From JAGVPT01 sp963772165 (GTDB lineage: Bacteria; Bacteroidota; Ignavibacteria; UBA10030; UBA8401), in assembly GCA_963772165.1 (NCBI GenBank), contig CAVYWA010000023.1:223704-287703 (forward strand): a DNA stretch of 64,000 nt. Reading direction: 5' to 3'. The notes below the pieces were generated by a model. It had not been told where the DNA came from, made no database searches, and was given only the letters and a program-made list of their open reading frames with translations. Of this stretch, positions 18,221 to 26,730 are shown one piece after another (within the stretch, counting starts at the first letter, position 1; the number at the start of each line of letters is the position of its first letter). A program made the translations under genes and the position numbers.

Positions 18221-19135
18221 ATGAAAGTGAAAATTCCAGCGTCGACTTCTAATATCGGACCCGGCTTCGACACGCTCGGGCTCGCGTTGAACCGGTATTT
18301 ACATTTGTCGGTCGAAGAAGAAGACGCTCAGGGATCGTCGATGCATATTTCTGTTGAAGGAAACGGTAAAGAGCATATTGCGACCGACAAAACGAACCTT
18401 GTGTACCAGGGGATGGCAGCGTTGGCAAAATGCGTAGGAGGTCCGCACGAGAAAGCCTTGCAGACGATTCGTCTTCACATCAAAAATGAAATTCCAGCAA
18501 GCGGCGGACTTGGCGGCAGCGGCGCGGCGATTGCCGGCGGCGTTTTTCTTGCCAACGAAGTCCTTCGCACAAAAATGTCGCGTGAGGATATGCTGAACAT
18601 TGCCGTTTCGATCGAGGGGCATCCGGACAATGTTTCCGCTGCGATGATGGGGGGATTGACGGTCAATTGTTTCGATAACGGAAAAGTCCGGTGCCGCAGC
18701 ATTAAGATCGCTGCGAAACTCTCTGTTGTTGCATGCAGCCCGAATTTCCAAGTCCTCACAAAACAAGCGAGGCAAATTCTCCCCAAAGAAGTACCGTTGA
18801 AAGATGCCGTTGTCAACATTGAAAACGTTGCATCGCTCATTGCCGCATTGATGGAGGGGGACGTTGAAGCGTTGCGGTATGTAACGGGCGACCGGCTTCA
18901 TGAGCAGTACCGGGCCGCACTCATTCCAGGGTTTGAGGATGTAAAGAACGCTGCGCTTGGTGCAGGGGCGTGGTCGTTCAACATCAGCGGATCGGGTCCG
19001 ACGGTGTTTTCGTTTGTAACGGATCGTGAGGAACAAATCGGCGAGGCAATGTCGAATGCTTTTTCTGCGCACGGCATTGCCTCGACGTATGAAATTATGA
19101 CCGTCGAAAATGGGGGCGCCCGAGTTATTGATTGA
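18221..19135 (+). CDS. thrB: Homoserine kinase (GHMP family)
   Basis: Phosphorylates homoserine to the substrate of ThrC. The 304-residue GHMP kinase starts VKIPASTSNIGPGFDTLGLA, with the ATP loop IPASGGLGGSGAAIAGG (about residues 90-106), EGHPDNVSAAMMGG and the C-terminal SGSGPTVFSF motif. Length is normal. It is the last gene of lysC-thrC-thrB; a weak CCTTC/GAAGG palindrome follows but no convincing terminator was found. Confidence 0.95.
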   Translation: MKVKIPASTSNIGPGFDTLGLALNRYLHLSVEEEDAQGSSMHISVEGNGKEHIATDKTNLVYQGMAALAKCVGGPHEKALQTIRLHIKNEIPASGGLGGSGAAIAGGVFLANEVLRTKMSREDMLNIAVSIEGHPDNVSAAMMGGLTVNCFDNGKVRCRSIKIAAKLSVVACSPNFQVLTKQARQILPKEVPLKDAVVNIENVASLIAALMEGDVEALRYVTGDRLHEQYRAALIPGFEDVKNAALGAGAWSFNISGSGPTVFSFVTDREEQIGEAMSNAFSAHGIASTYEIMTVENGGARVID

Positions 19136-19188
19136 GAAGCCTTCCGAAGGTTTGTGTTCAATCGTCGATCTCACCCATCATCCTCGCC

Positions 19189-19217
19189 TTGTTTCACTCT
19201 AAAAAATCCGCTATCTT
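19189..19217 (+). promoter_or_regulatory. Candidate promoter for fabF
   Basis: TTGTTT (19189-19194), a 17-base spacer, then TATCTT (19212-19217), 45 bases before the fabF start. The match is moderate and was found by eye only. Confidence 0.3.
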
Positions 19218-19261
19218 TCCCACGGAAATGGTTTTAATGTGCTACCAATGAACATCTGAAC

Positions 19262-20501
19262 ATGAGAAAAGTCGTCGTTACGGGCATCGGTTTGATTACT
19301 CCGATTGGATTATCGACCGAGGAGTCATGGAAGCGGTGCGTTGCCGGCAGCTCCGGGATCGGCCCCGTTACGCGCTTTCCCGCTGAACAGTATCCTACAC
19401 GGATTGCGGGGGAGATTAAAGGGTTCGATGTAACAAAATACATCGAGCCGAAGGAAGCGCGCAGGTTCGACATCTTCAATCATTATGCGATTGGTGCTGC
19501 ACTCGACGCGTTAAAAGATTCCAATTTTGAGATCACTCCCGTAAACGCGGAACGCGTCGGCATCATTATCGGCTCCGGAATCGGAGGCGTTATCAGCATC
19601 AGCGAAACTGCAATTAACGTTTCGAAGAATGGACCGCGGTACGTGACTCCATTTTTTATCCCCGGGGCGATCATCAATATGCCGTCGGGCTATCTTGCAA
19701 TCCGTACCGGCGCAAAGGGGCCGAACTATGCCGTGGTCTCAGCGTGCGCCACGGGTAACCACGCCATTGCCGACGGGTTTCATGCGATCAGGCGTGAAGA
19801 AGCCGATGTCATGATCGTCGGCGGGTCGGAAGCGTCAGTAACGGAGGTTGCGTTTGCAGGATTTTGCTCGGCGACGAGCAATGTCGAAACGGAATGACGA
19901 GCCGGAACGTGCGTCGCGGCCGTTTGATAAGGACCGGGACGGATTTGTTTTAAGTGAAGGTGCGAGCGTTATTATTCTTGAGGAGGAAGAGCATGCCCGG
20001 CGGCGCGGCGCCCGCTTGTATGCGCGAATGCTAAGCTGCGGGATGACGGCGGATGCATACCACATTACGGCGCCTCCCGAAGACGGCGATGGTGCTCAAC
20101 GAGCAATGAAGCTCGCTGTCGAGTATGCAGGACTCAAGTTGGAACAAATCGATTACATCAACGCACACGGAACATCAACCGGCCTCGGTGATATCGCCGA
20201 GACGAAGGCAGTGAAGAAAGTTTTCGGCGCGCACGCGAAAAAACTTGCGATCAGTTCAACAAAGTCGATGATCGGACACCTCCTCGGCGCTGCTGGTGCC
20301 GCGGAAGCGGCGTTCACAATTCTTGCCTTGCGCGATGGCATTCTACCCCCTACGATCAATCTGGAGAACCCCGACCCTGAGTGCGACCTTGATTACGTTC
20401 CCAACATCGCGCGGAGGAAAGATATTCGCTATGCCCTCTCCAACGGGTTTGGGTTTGGCGGGACAAATGCGACGGTGTGCTTTGAGAAAATAGATAAGTA
20501 A
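19262..20501 (+). CDS. fabF: Beta-ketoacyl-ACP synthase II, split by one extra base
   Basis: Condensing enzyme of fatty-acid elongation. The corrected 412-residue protein shows the full Cys-His-His triad: SACATGNHA (Cys about 164), INAHGTSTGLGD (His about 303) and KSMIGHLLGAAGA (His about 340), plus GFGFGGTNATV near the end. The frame breaks at 19874; dropping that A gives CSARAMSKRNDEPERASRPFDKDRDGF, the usual KAS II sequence. Each half alone would lack part of the triad, so the break is best read as an extra base. No acyl carrier protein gene or other fab gene is adjacent; the gene stands alone before aguB. Confidence 0.93.
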
Positions 20502-20511
20502 AGCTTGTCAC

Positions 20512-20540
20512 ACGAAGAACACCAAGAGACACGAAGAAAA
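20512..20540 (+). repeat. CACGAAGAACAC-type short-period repeat
   Basis: The words CACGAAGAACAC, CAAGAGACACGAAG sit just before the aguB ATG. The same vocabulary is found at 30783-30807 (ccACGAAGGACACGAAGAGACACGAAG) and 44096-44125. Confidence 0.5.
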
Positions 20541-20544
20541 AAAT

Positions 20545-21444
20545 ATGGCAGACCAAAGAACAGTAAAAATCGGATTAGTGCAGATGAGTTGCGCGGAGAA
20601 TCCGGCGGAGAATATGAAGAAAGCAATCGCCGGTATCCGCGAGGCAGCCGGAAAAGGCGCGAACATTGTGTGTTTGCAGGAATTATTCCGTTCACTCTAT
20701 TTTTGTGTCAAGGAAGAGTACAAAGCGTTCGGGCTTGCGGAACCCATTCCCGGTGATTCAACGGCACAGTTTCAATCACTCGCGAAGGAACTCGGCGTTG
20801 TCATCATTGCGCCCTTGTTTGAAAAGCGGGCAGAAGGAGTCTATCACAATTCCGCCGCCGTAATCGATGCCGACGGAAAGTATCTCGGGAAGTACCGGAA
20901 GATGCACATTCCGGACGACCCGTCATTTTATGAAAAATTCTATTTCGCTCCCGGCGACCTCGGTTTTAAATCATGGAAAACAAAGTTTGGAACAATCGGT
21001 GTGCTGATTTGCTGGGATCAATGGTATCCGGAAGCGGCACGGCTGACTGCGCTCTCGGGGGCTGAAATTTTATTCTATCCCACCGCGATCGGTTGGGCAA
21101 AGGATGAAGAAGTAAAAACACGGGAGGATCAATTCCAGGCATGGCAGGTAATTCAACGGGCACACGCCGTTGCAAACGGCATTCCTGTTGTTGCCGTCAA
21201 CCGTGTCGGCGCCGAAGGGAACCTTAATTTCTGGGGAGGGTCGTTTGTGGCGAACACGCTTGGCGAAATACTCCATCAATCATCACGGGACAAAGAAGAA
21301 ATCAGCGTTGTCGAAGTTGACTTGAACCGCTCGAACATCACACGAACACATTGGCCGTTTCTCCGCGACAGGAGGATCGATGCGTACGGAGGGTTGACGA
21401 GCAGGTTCCTGGATGAACAAGCAACAATCAATAATGAGCAATGA
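20545..21444 (+). CDS. aguB: N-carbamoylputrescine amidase
   Basis: Nitrilase-superfamily hydrolase that releases putrescine from N-carbamoylputrescine. The Glu-Lys-Cys triad is in CLQELFRSLYF (Glu about 45), KYRKMHIPDDP (Lys about 117) and GVLICWDQWYPEAARL (Cys about 154); ICWDQWYPE is typical of AguB rather than of other branches. The 299-residue length fits. It precedes aguA by 340 bases containing a MITE, an unusual interruption for a pair that is often contiguous. Confidence 0.93.
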   Translation: MADQRTVKIGLVQMSCAENPAENMKKAIAGIREAAGKGANIVCLQELFRSLYFCVKEEYKAFGLAEPIPGDSTAQFQSLAKELGVVIIAPLFEKRAEGVYHNSAAVIDADGKYLGKYRKMHIPDDPSFYEKFYFAPGDLGFKSWKTKFGTIGVLICWDQWYPEAARLTALSGAEILFYPTAIGWAKDEEVKTREDQFQAWQVIQRAHAVANGIPVVAVNRVGAEGNLNFWGGSFVANTLGEILHQSSRDKEEISVVEVDLNRSNITRTHWPFLRDRRIDAYGGLTSRFLDEQATINNEQ

Positions 21445-21480
21445 ACATTTTTTGGGGGGGAACAATGCTTACAAAAGATA

Positions 21481-21636
21481 GGTAGTGTTACAGTTTGGTT
21501 TCCTTTCTCAAGAAGAAGTCATTGCGAGGCGTTCTTTGCCGAAGTCCCGAAGGGATCCCGTACAGCGGGACAATCCCCATTTATTTAGGAGATTGCTTCG
21601 CTCCGCTCGCAATGACCTTCAAACTGTAACACCACC
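21481..21636. mobile_element. MITE-like element with GGTrGTGTTACAGTTTG ends
   Basis: A 156-bp non-coding unit with terminal inverted repeats: GGTAGTGTTACAGTTTGG at the left and CAAACTGTAACACCACC at the right. Inside are a second inverted pair GTCATTGCGAG / CTCGCAATGAC and the words CCCGAAGGGATCCCGTACAGCGGGACAATCCCC, parts of which recur inside the element at 56328-56507. It lies between aguB and aguA. The rest of the 340-base gap (21445-21480 and 21637-21784) holds flanking repeats and no gene. Confidence 0.65.
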
Positions 21637-21756
21637 CAGAATTTATTACTGAAAGTTCCCATTCTTCACTTCACGAAGATGTCGATGAACTCTTAAAGAT
21701 ACTCTTTTCTATTGAGAACAATGCGCCTAAAATCGCTCCCGCATAAAAATTCATAG

Positions 21757-21787
21757 ATGTTCATTGTTGATTGTTAATTGATCATTG
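21757..21787. repeat. ATCAATGAACA-type repeat, inverted partner of 21418-21450
   Basis: TGTTCATTGTTGATTGTTAATTGATCATTG abuts and supplies the start codon of aguA. Its reverse complement resembles AACAATCAATAATGAGCAATGAACAT at 21420-21447, so the MITE between them is bracketed by this second inverted pair. Confidence 0.5.
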
Positions 21788-22849
21788 AATAAGACTCCAC
21801 GACAACTCGGATACCGTTTTCCCGCGGAGTGGGAGCCCCAGGCGGCAACCTGGTTTTCCTGGCCCCACAATAGAGAAACGTGGCCGGGCAAGTTTGAGCC
21901 GATCCCTGGCGTTTTCACAAACATTGTTAAGACACTAGCGTCGTACCAGCACGTGAACATTAATGTCATCGACGATGCGATGGCCGCCGATGTCCGGTCA
22001 CGGCTATTAAACGCAAAGGTCGATCCTTCGCAGTTCACACTGTTCAAAATCCCGACAAACGATTCGTGGTGTCGGGATCACGGTCCCGCCTTCGTCGTCA
22101 ATCCAAACTCCCCGGAGCCGCTTGCCGTCGTCGATTGGGGGTATAACGCGTGGGGAGGGAAATATCCGCCATACGACATGGATGATATTGTGCCCTCGCG
22201 AATAGCCGAAGAGCGAAATCTTCCCGTGTTCCATCCGGGAATTATCATGGAAGGAGGGGCCATCGACGTCAACGGCAAAGGTTGTTTGCTGACGAGCAAG
22301 TCATGTTTGTTAAATCAAAATCGTAATCCCGCCCTTACCCAGGAAGAGATCGAGGAATACCTCGTGGAGTATTACAATGTCGATAAAATTCTCTGGGTCG
22401 ATGAAGGAATTGCCGGAGACGATACAGACGGGCATATCGACGACTCGGCGCGATTCGTCAACCCGAATACTATTGTCGCCGTTGTTGAGAACAATCCCGC
22501 CGATGAGAACCATGCGATTCTTCAAAAGAATTTAACGGCACTGCAAGCAATGACAGACATAAAAGGGAATTCTTTTCGGATTGTCGAGCTGCCGATGCCT
22601 GCCCCTCTATTTTTCAACGGGCAGCGTTTGCCGGCAAGTTATGCAAATTTTCTTATCGCGAACAACGTCGTTCTCGTACCCATATTTCGCGATCCGAACG
22701 ATAGCACAGCGATAGAAATTTTACAGAGGGAATTTCAAGATCGAACCGTGCTCGGCATCGACTGTGTTGATCTGGCGTGGGGCCTCGGGACACTGCATTG
22801 CATCAGCCAGCAGGAGCCGGAGATTAAGAAAGAAGAAATAAAGAGATAA
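21785..22849 (+). CDS. aguA: Agmatine deiminase
   Basis: Hydrolyses agmatine to N-carbamoylputrescine plus ammonia, the step before AguB. The 354-residue guanidino-group enzyme has PAEWEPQAATWFSWPHN near the start, NDSWCRDHGPAFVV, the IIMEGGAIDVNGKGCLLT segment with the catalytic Glu, DTDGHIDDSARFV with the catalytic His, and the nucleophilic Cys in GLGTLHCISQQEP close to the C-terminus. The start is a TTG at 21785 lying in a low-complexity repeat; homology extends right up to it (TPRQLGYRFPAEWEP), and there is no better upstream start. Together with AguB, arginine-derived agmatine is turned into putrescine. Confidence 0.93.
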   Translation: MNKTPRQLGYRFPAEWEPQAATWFSWPHNRETWPGKFEPIPGVFTNIVKTLASYQHVNINVIDDAMAADVRSRLLNAKVDPSQFTLFKIPTNDSWCRDHGPAFVVNPNSPEPLAVVDWGYNAWGGKYPPYDMDDIVPSRIAEERNLPVFHPGIIMEGGAIDVNGKGCLLTSKSCLLNQNRNPALTQEEIEEYLVEYYNVDKILWVDEGIAGDDTDGHIDDSARFVNPNTIVAVVENNPADENHAILQKNLTALQAMTDIKGNSFRIVELPMPAPLFFNGQRLPASYANFLIANNVVLVPIFRDPNDSTAIEILQREFQDRTVLGIDCVDLAWGLGTLHCISQQEPEIKKEEIKR

Positions 22850-22878
22850 GAGATAGTTTAAAACGAGAGGTGCATACG

Positions 22879-23587
22879 ATGCGAATTCTTATGTTTAACT
22901 TATGGCGTAATGGAAGATGCTTTCTTTTTCTGGCAGCGCTGTTGGCTGGATGCGCTGCGAGTCAACATTTTCTTCACCCTGGAGAAAGAATAGTCTTTTT
23001 GGGAGATTCCATCACCCAGCTCGGTGTGAAACCGAACGGTTATGTAACGCTTATCCAGGATAGTCTTCAAAAAGAGCATGAAGGGAATGAATATTGAAGT
23101 GATAGGAGCAGGGGTCAGCGGGAATAAAGTTCCGGACCTGCAGAAACGGCTTCAAAGAGATGTGCTGGACAAGCACCCAACCCTGGTTGTCATCTACATC
23201 GGGATCAACGATGTGTGGCATTGGGTGACCCCTGGTCTGAAGGGAACGACGAAAGAAGATTTTGAATCCGGGTTGAGGAGCATCATCGCATTAATTCAAA
23301 ATACAGGTGCGCGGGTGGTTCTCTGCACCCCCAGTGTGATCGGAGAAAAGAAAGACGGATCGAATCCGGAAGACCCCATGCTCGGCGAGTATTCAGATAT
23401 TAGCCGGCGTGTCGCGAAAGAAACCGGCAGCACTTTGTGCGACCTTCGTAGCGCATTTATTGGATACTTGAAAACTCACAATCCCGGCAACGAAGAAAAA
23501 GGAATACTGACCGTCGACAGAGTGCATTTAAACGATGAAGGTAATCGATTCGTTGCCGAACAGATCCTGAATACCTTGAATCAATAA
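22879..23587 (+). CDS. SGNH/GDSL-type lipoprotein hydrolase, split by one extra base
   Basis: A secreted esterase-like enzyme of the SGNH family. The N-terminus has a lipobox, LAALLAGC (Cys about 23), so it is likely membrane-anchored. Block I is FLGDSITQLG with the catalytic Ser, block III is IYIGINDVW with the oxyanion Asn, and block V is VDRVHLNDEGN with the Asp and His. The frame breaks at 23086-23087; removing one A restores EHEGMNIEVIGAGVSGNKVPD and a 235-residue protein. ATG 22879 is preceded by GAGAGG. The substrate is unknown; carbohydrate acetyl esters are common in this family. Confidence 0.85.
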
Positions 23588-23606
23588 TTTTGTCACAACA
23601 AAAACG

Positions 23607-23655
23607 GAAGGCACAAGTAGTTGGCCGATGATATTGTCGGCCGGGGTATGCCTTC
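23607..23655 (+). other. Two-tier hairpin between SGNH and DinB genes
   Basis: GAAGGCA (23607-23613) pairs with TGCCTTC (23649-23655), and inside it GGCCGA (23623-23628) pairs with TCGGCC (23637-23642). No T-run follows, so it is not a standard terminator. It may be a transcript-end structure or a 5' leader element of the next gene. Confidence 0.4.
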
Positions 23656-23670
23656 AGACTGGAAAAGAAA

Positions 23671-24171
23671 ATGTATAGAACAATAAAAGATTTTACGGAA
23701 GATTGGCGCCGGGAAACGCTATCCACGTTGAGTGTCTTTCGCGCACTGAATGATACATCGCTCGGGCAAAAAGTCACGCCCGATGGGCGATCGCTCGGCT
23801 TTCTCGCCTGGCATATCACTCTTTCCCTCGGCAAAATGGGGGGACGAACGGGCTTAAATGTTGCCGGCCCGGCAGAGAATGCGCCAATGCCGAAGAGCGC
23901 GCACGATATTGCAGATGCGTACAACTCTGCCGCCCAATCCATTGCAGATCAAGCCGAAGAACGCTGGGACGACGCTGCACTCGGAGAAGAAGTAGAAATG
24001 TTCGGTGAAAAATGGAAGCGAGGCTTTGCTCTTGCCTCCTTGCTTCGGCATCAGACTCACCATCGCGGTCAAATGACGGTGCTCATGCGTCAAGCGGGGC
24101 TTCGCGTTCCGGGTGTTTGCGGACCGGCACGGGAAGAATGGGCGGGGCTGGGAATGCCCGCAATGCCATAA
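23671..24171 (+). CDS. DinB-family four-helix metalloprotein
   Basis: A 166-residue DinB/YfiT-like protein. The expected metal-binding histidines are in FLAWHITLSLGKM (about residue 49) and LLRHQTHHRGQMTVLMRQAG (about 128-132), the latter a hallmark of the family. Members include thiol transferases and many uncharacterised stress-induced proteins, so a specific activity cannot be assigned. The gene is single, with an unusual two-tier hairpin just before its start. Confidence 0.85.
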   Translation: MYRTIKDFTEDWRRETLSTLSVFRALNDTSLGQKVTPDGRSLGFLAWHITLSLGKMGGRTGLNVAGPAENAPMPKSAHDIADAYNSAAQSIADQAEERWDDAALGEEVEMFGEKWKRGFALASLLRHQTHHRGQMTVLMRQAGLRVPGVCGPAREEWAGLGMPAMP

Positions 24172-24196
24172 GATTCCATCACAACTTTTTTCCATC

Positions 24197-24700
24197 ATGG
24201 ACAATCCCATTCGTATTGAACCTGCGACCGCAGCCGATATTCCTCTGATTCACAAGTTCATAAAAGAGCTCGCAGAGTACGAGAGAATGTTGGAACAGTG
24301 CGTAGCAACGGAAGCTCTTCTCCGTGAAGCATTATTCGGGGAGAAGAAGTTCGCCGAAGTTGTCGTCGCGCACTATCACGATGAGCCCGCCGGCTTTGCA
24401 CTCTTCTTCCATAATTTTTCCACATTTCTTGCCCGTCCCGGAATTTATCTCGAAGACCTTTATGTCTTTCCGCATTTGCGCGGCAAGGGAATTGGAAAAG
24501 CACTCCTTGTTTATCTGGCTCAGATCGCGAAGGAAAGAAACTGCGGCCGATTTGAATGGGCCGTACTGGATTGGAATGAACCCTCTATCGCATTCTATAA
24601 AAAATTGGGGGCAATTCCACTCGACAACTGGACAATATTCCGCGTAACGGGGAAGGCGCTGGACGTGTTGGCAAAAGGTCCCTCCAAAACCAACGAGTAG
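24197..24700 (+). CDS. GNAT N-acetyltransferase, diamine/thialysine acetyltransferase-like
   Basis: A 167-residue GNAT enzyme close in pattern to the SSAT/thialysine acetyltransferase group: IRIEPATAADIPLIHKFIKELAEYE, GFALFFHNFSTFLARPGIYLEDLYVFPHLRGKGIGKALL (acetyl-CoA motif A, about residues 80-105), and EWAVLDWNEPSIAFYKKLGA. That group acetylates polyamines or lysine analogues. Proximity to aguA/aguB makes a polyamine substrate attractive, but this is inference. I chose ATG 24197 (MDNPIRIEP); the frame is open further upstream only through overlap with the DinB gene. No terminator was recognised after it. Confidence 0.85.
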   Translation: MDNPIRIEPATAADIPLIHKFIKELAEYERMLEQCVATEALLREALFGEKKFAEVVVAHYHDEPAGFALFFHNFSTFLARPGIYLEDLYVFPHLRGKGIGKALLVYLAQIAKERNCGRFEWAVLDWNEPSIAFYKKLGAIPLDNWTIFRVTGKALDVLAKGPSKTNE

Positions 24701-24871
24701 ATAATTTCTGCGGAAATGTCCATTCAGTGAAACATTGTTTCTACAATCCCGTATATCCCATTGCTTTAATCCTTCTGTAAAAGATTAGATATTAGTATAA
24801 CTCATTTAAATTTAACACATTATATCAAAATCGTACAATGCAGAATTTTTTTCGAAAAACAGATTTTTTTG

Positions 24872-24900
24872 TTGACAACGTAACAGTGTTCTGTTATATT
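24872..24900 (+). promoter_or_regulatory. Sigma70-type promoter with an internal palindrome
   Basis: TTGACA (24872-24877), a 17-base spacer and TATATT (24895-24900). The spacer and -10 contain TAACAG-TGTT-CTGTTA (24881-24896), a perfect 6-bp inverted repeat overlapping the promoter, the usual layout of a repressor site. The 313-base gap 24701-25013 is otherwise AT-rich and holds no gene. The start codon is 114 bases downstream. Confidence 0.75.
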
Positions 24901-25013
24901 ACCATCAGCTTGAGGATGTCACCAACTAGGGATTAGCGGAGTGAATTTAGAATAGCTTCACATAGAAGCAGATTAGCAGATAAAAGTTTAGCAAACGGGG
25001 AAGGATTATTTGT

Positions 25014-25685
25014 ATGATGAAATATTTAAGGCGATTCAAAGATCTAGGGATAAGCGGGTTAACGGCACGATGGTATGATAAAAATTCCCGCAACCATCGC
25101 ATCGATGAACTTCGAACCTACGCCCAGGAAGTCCCCCCACATGTGGCAAATGGAAGTTCTGTGCTCGAAGTAGCCCCGGGGCCGGGATACCTTGCAATTG
25201 AACTGGCGAAATTGGGTTCCTATAAAATATTTGGATTAGATATCAGTAAAGATTTTGTGGATATCGCCCGGACAAATGCGGAACGTACCGGAGTTGAAAT
25301 TGACTTTCGGCAGGGGAATGCCGCCGAGATGCCTTTTTCAGACTTCATGTTTGATTTTATTATTTGCACTGCCGCTTTCAAAAACTTCAAAGAACCTCTT
25401 AAGGCGGTTAACGAGATGTACAGAGTATTGAAACCAGGTGCAACGGCTCTCATTATTGATTTGAATCGGGATGTTTCAAATCAACAACTGGAGAATCTTG
25501 TAAAAGATATGAGAGTAAAAGGAGCAGAAGCACTCTTCATGAAGCTGACATTTAAATACTTTCTCAGAGCCGGGGCATATTCTGAAGATGGATTTAAGAA
25601 CCTTATCGCGAAATCAGAATTTAAAAAATTTACCATTAAACACATCGGGGTAGGTCTTTACATCTATCTTTACAAAAAAACTTGA
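25014..25685 (+). CDS. Class I SAM-dependent methyltransferase
   Basis: A 223-residue methyltransferase of the Methyltransf_11/25 type. Motif I is VLEVAPGPGYLAIELA (about residues 50-65), followed by the acidic residue in IFGLDISKDFV and FDFIICTAAFKNF as motif II; RVLKPGATALIIDL is motif III. The substrate is not predictable. It opens a unit with the small membrane protein, a YhbD-like regulator and a bactofilin-like gene, behind a strong promoter containing a palindrome. ATG 25014 has GGAAGGA upstream. Confidence 0.88.
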   Translation: MMKYLRRFKDLGISGLTARWYDKNSRNHRIDELRTYAQEVPPHVANGSSVLEVAPGPGYLAIELAKLGSYKIFGLDISKDFVDIARTNAERTGVEIDFRQGNAAEMPFSDFMFDFIICTAAFKNFKEPLKAVNEMYRVLKPGATALIIDLNRDVSNQQLENLVKDMRVKGAEALFMKLTFKYFLRAGAYSEDGFKNLIAKSEFKKFTIKHIGVGLYIYLYKKT

Positions 25686-25720
25686 AAACCAAAAACGATA
25701 ACAAATAACAGAGACTCTCC

Positions 25721-25918
25721 ATGAACGAATATCAAAGGAACAACGGAATGAAACACAACAGTGCTTTTGGCGGTATCTATGGTTTAGCGTTTGTTGGCGC
25801 CGCGGTTTATTTCATCCAGCACTCAGTCACTTTCTGGGAAGGTGTGCTTGGTTTTTTAAAAGCCCTTGTTTGGCCAGCCATACTGATGTACAAATTGCTC
25901 GAGTTTCTCAAAATGTGA
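25721..25918 (+). CDS. Small membrane protein, unknown
   Basis: A 65-residue protein with one or two hydrophobic segments (GIYGLAFVGAAVYFIQHS and FLKALVWPAILMYKLLEFL) and a polar N-terminus. I do not recognise a family. It follows the methyltransferase by 35 bases and has a normal start context, so it is probably a real member of this operon. The next 174 bases before the YhbD-like gene contain nothing I can name. Confidence 0.65.
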   Translation: MNEYQRNNGMKHNSAFGGIYGLAFVGAAVYFIQHSVTFWEGVLGFLKALVWPAILMYKLLEFLKM

Positions 25919-26092
25919 AAATCAGTTTCGTCGAGATTTGGTCGCGCGGAAAACAATTATGGCGGGATTACATCCGCTGCGCATATAACGTACAAGGAGC
26001 CGTTTTACTTCGCTGCTCAACCTATCATAAACAGCTTGTCTCCGGTCCGTTATTCACCGTGATAATATTGTTCTTTGCCGCAGAATTGAATT

Positions 26093-26713
26093 ATGGAAAA
26101 TGAACTAATTTCAAAAAAAGAACTTCTTGAATTGACGGGGATTTCGTACGGTCAGCTCTACCGATGGAAAAGAAAAAATTTAATTCCAGAGGAATGGTTT
26201 GTCAGAAAATCCACGTTTACCGGCCAGGAAACTTTTTTCCCCAAGGAAAGCATGCTGGCAAGGATTGACAAGATAAAAGGCATGAAAGAAGATCGTTCCC
26301 TGGATGACATTGCCGGAATGTTTTCCCCGGTCCTCTCACAAATGGCGTTGAGCGTAGAAGAAATTATCGACAGAAAAATCGTTTCACAGGCGACCATTCA
26401 AAATTATTTTGATAGTAAAGATTCCAGCGGAGTTCTCTCGTTTCAGGTTCTCCTTGCACTCTTTGTTTTGGAACGCCTGCTTCAATCGGGAGACGTCGGG
26501 ATAGACGAAGCAAAAAGCGCTGTAAAAACAATGGAAGAGGGGTACAGCAAGTTTGAAGGGAAGGCGTGTGATCTGGTCATTCTTCGCAAAACCGGAATAT
26601 CGCTCGCTCTTTTGGTCCCTGCAAATTCTCTACTGCATTTCGAACAAGGGAGTAAAGAGGTTGCCCGAATTAATCTCGAACGGTGTATCGAAGAACTAAA
26701 AATGCTTGCATAA
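26093..26713 (+). CDS. YhbD-like MerR-type HTH protein (DUF4004)
   Basis: A 206-residue protein whose first 70 residues closely match what I know of Bacillus YhbD: ISKKELLELTGISYGQLYRW is a helix-turn-helix, followed by RKNLIPEEWFVRKSTFTGQE and a MLARIDKIKGMKEDRSLDDI linker. The C-terminal half is helical and probably senses or dimerises. In Bacillus subtilis yhbD lies with yhbE and yhbF, which encode bactofilins; here too a bactofilin-like gene follows 17 bases downstream, a conserved pairing. It may regulate this operon, but no binding site is known to me. The palindrome at 24881 is a candidate. Confidence 0.85.
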   Translation: MENELISKKELLELTGISYGQLYRWKRKNLIPEEWFVRKSTFTGQETFFPKESMLARIDKIKGMKEDRSLDDIAGMFSPVLSQMALSVEEIIDRKIVSQATIQNYFDSKDSSGVLSFQVLLALFVLERLLQSGDVGIDEAKSAVKTMEEGYSKFEGKACDLVILRKTGISLALLVPANSLLHFEQGSKEVARINLERCIEELKMLA

Positions 26714-26730
26714 AACAAGGGAATATTTTC

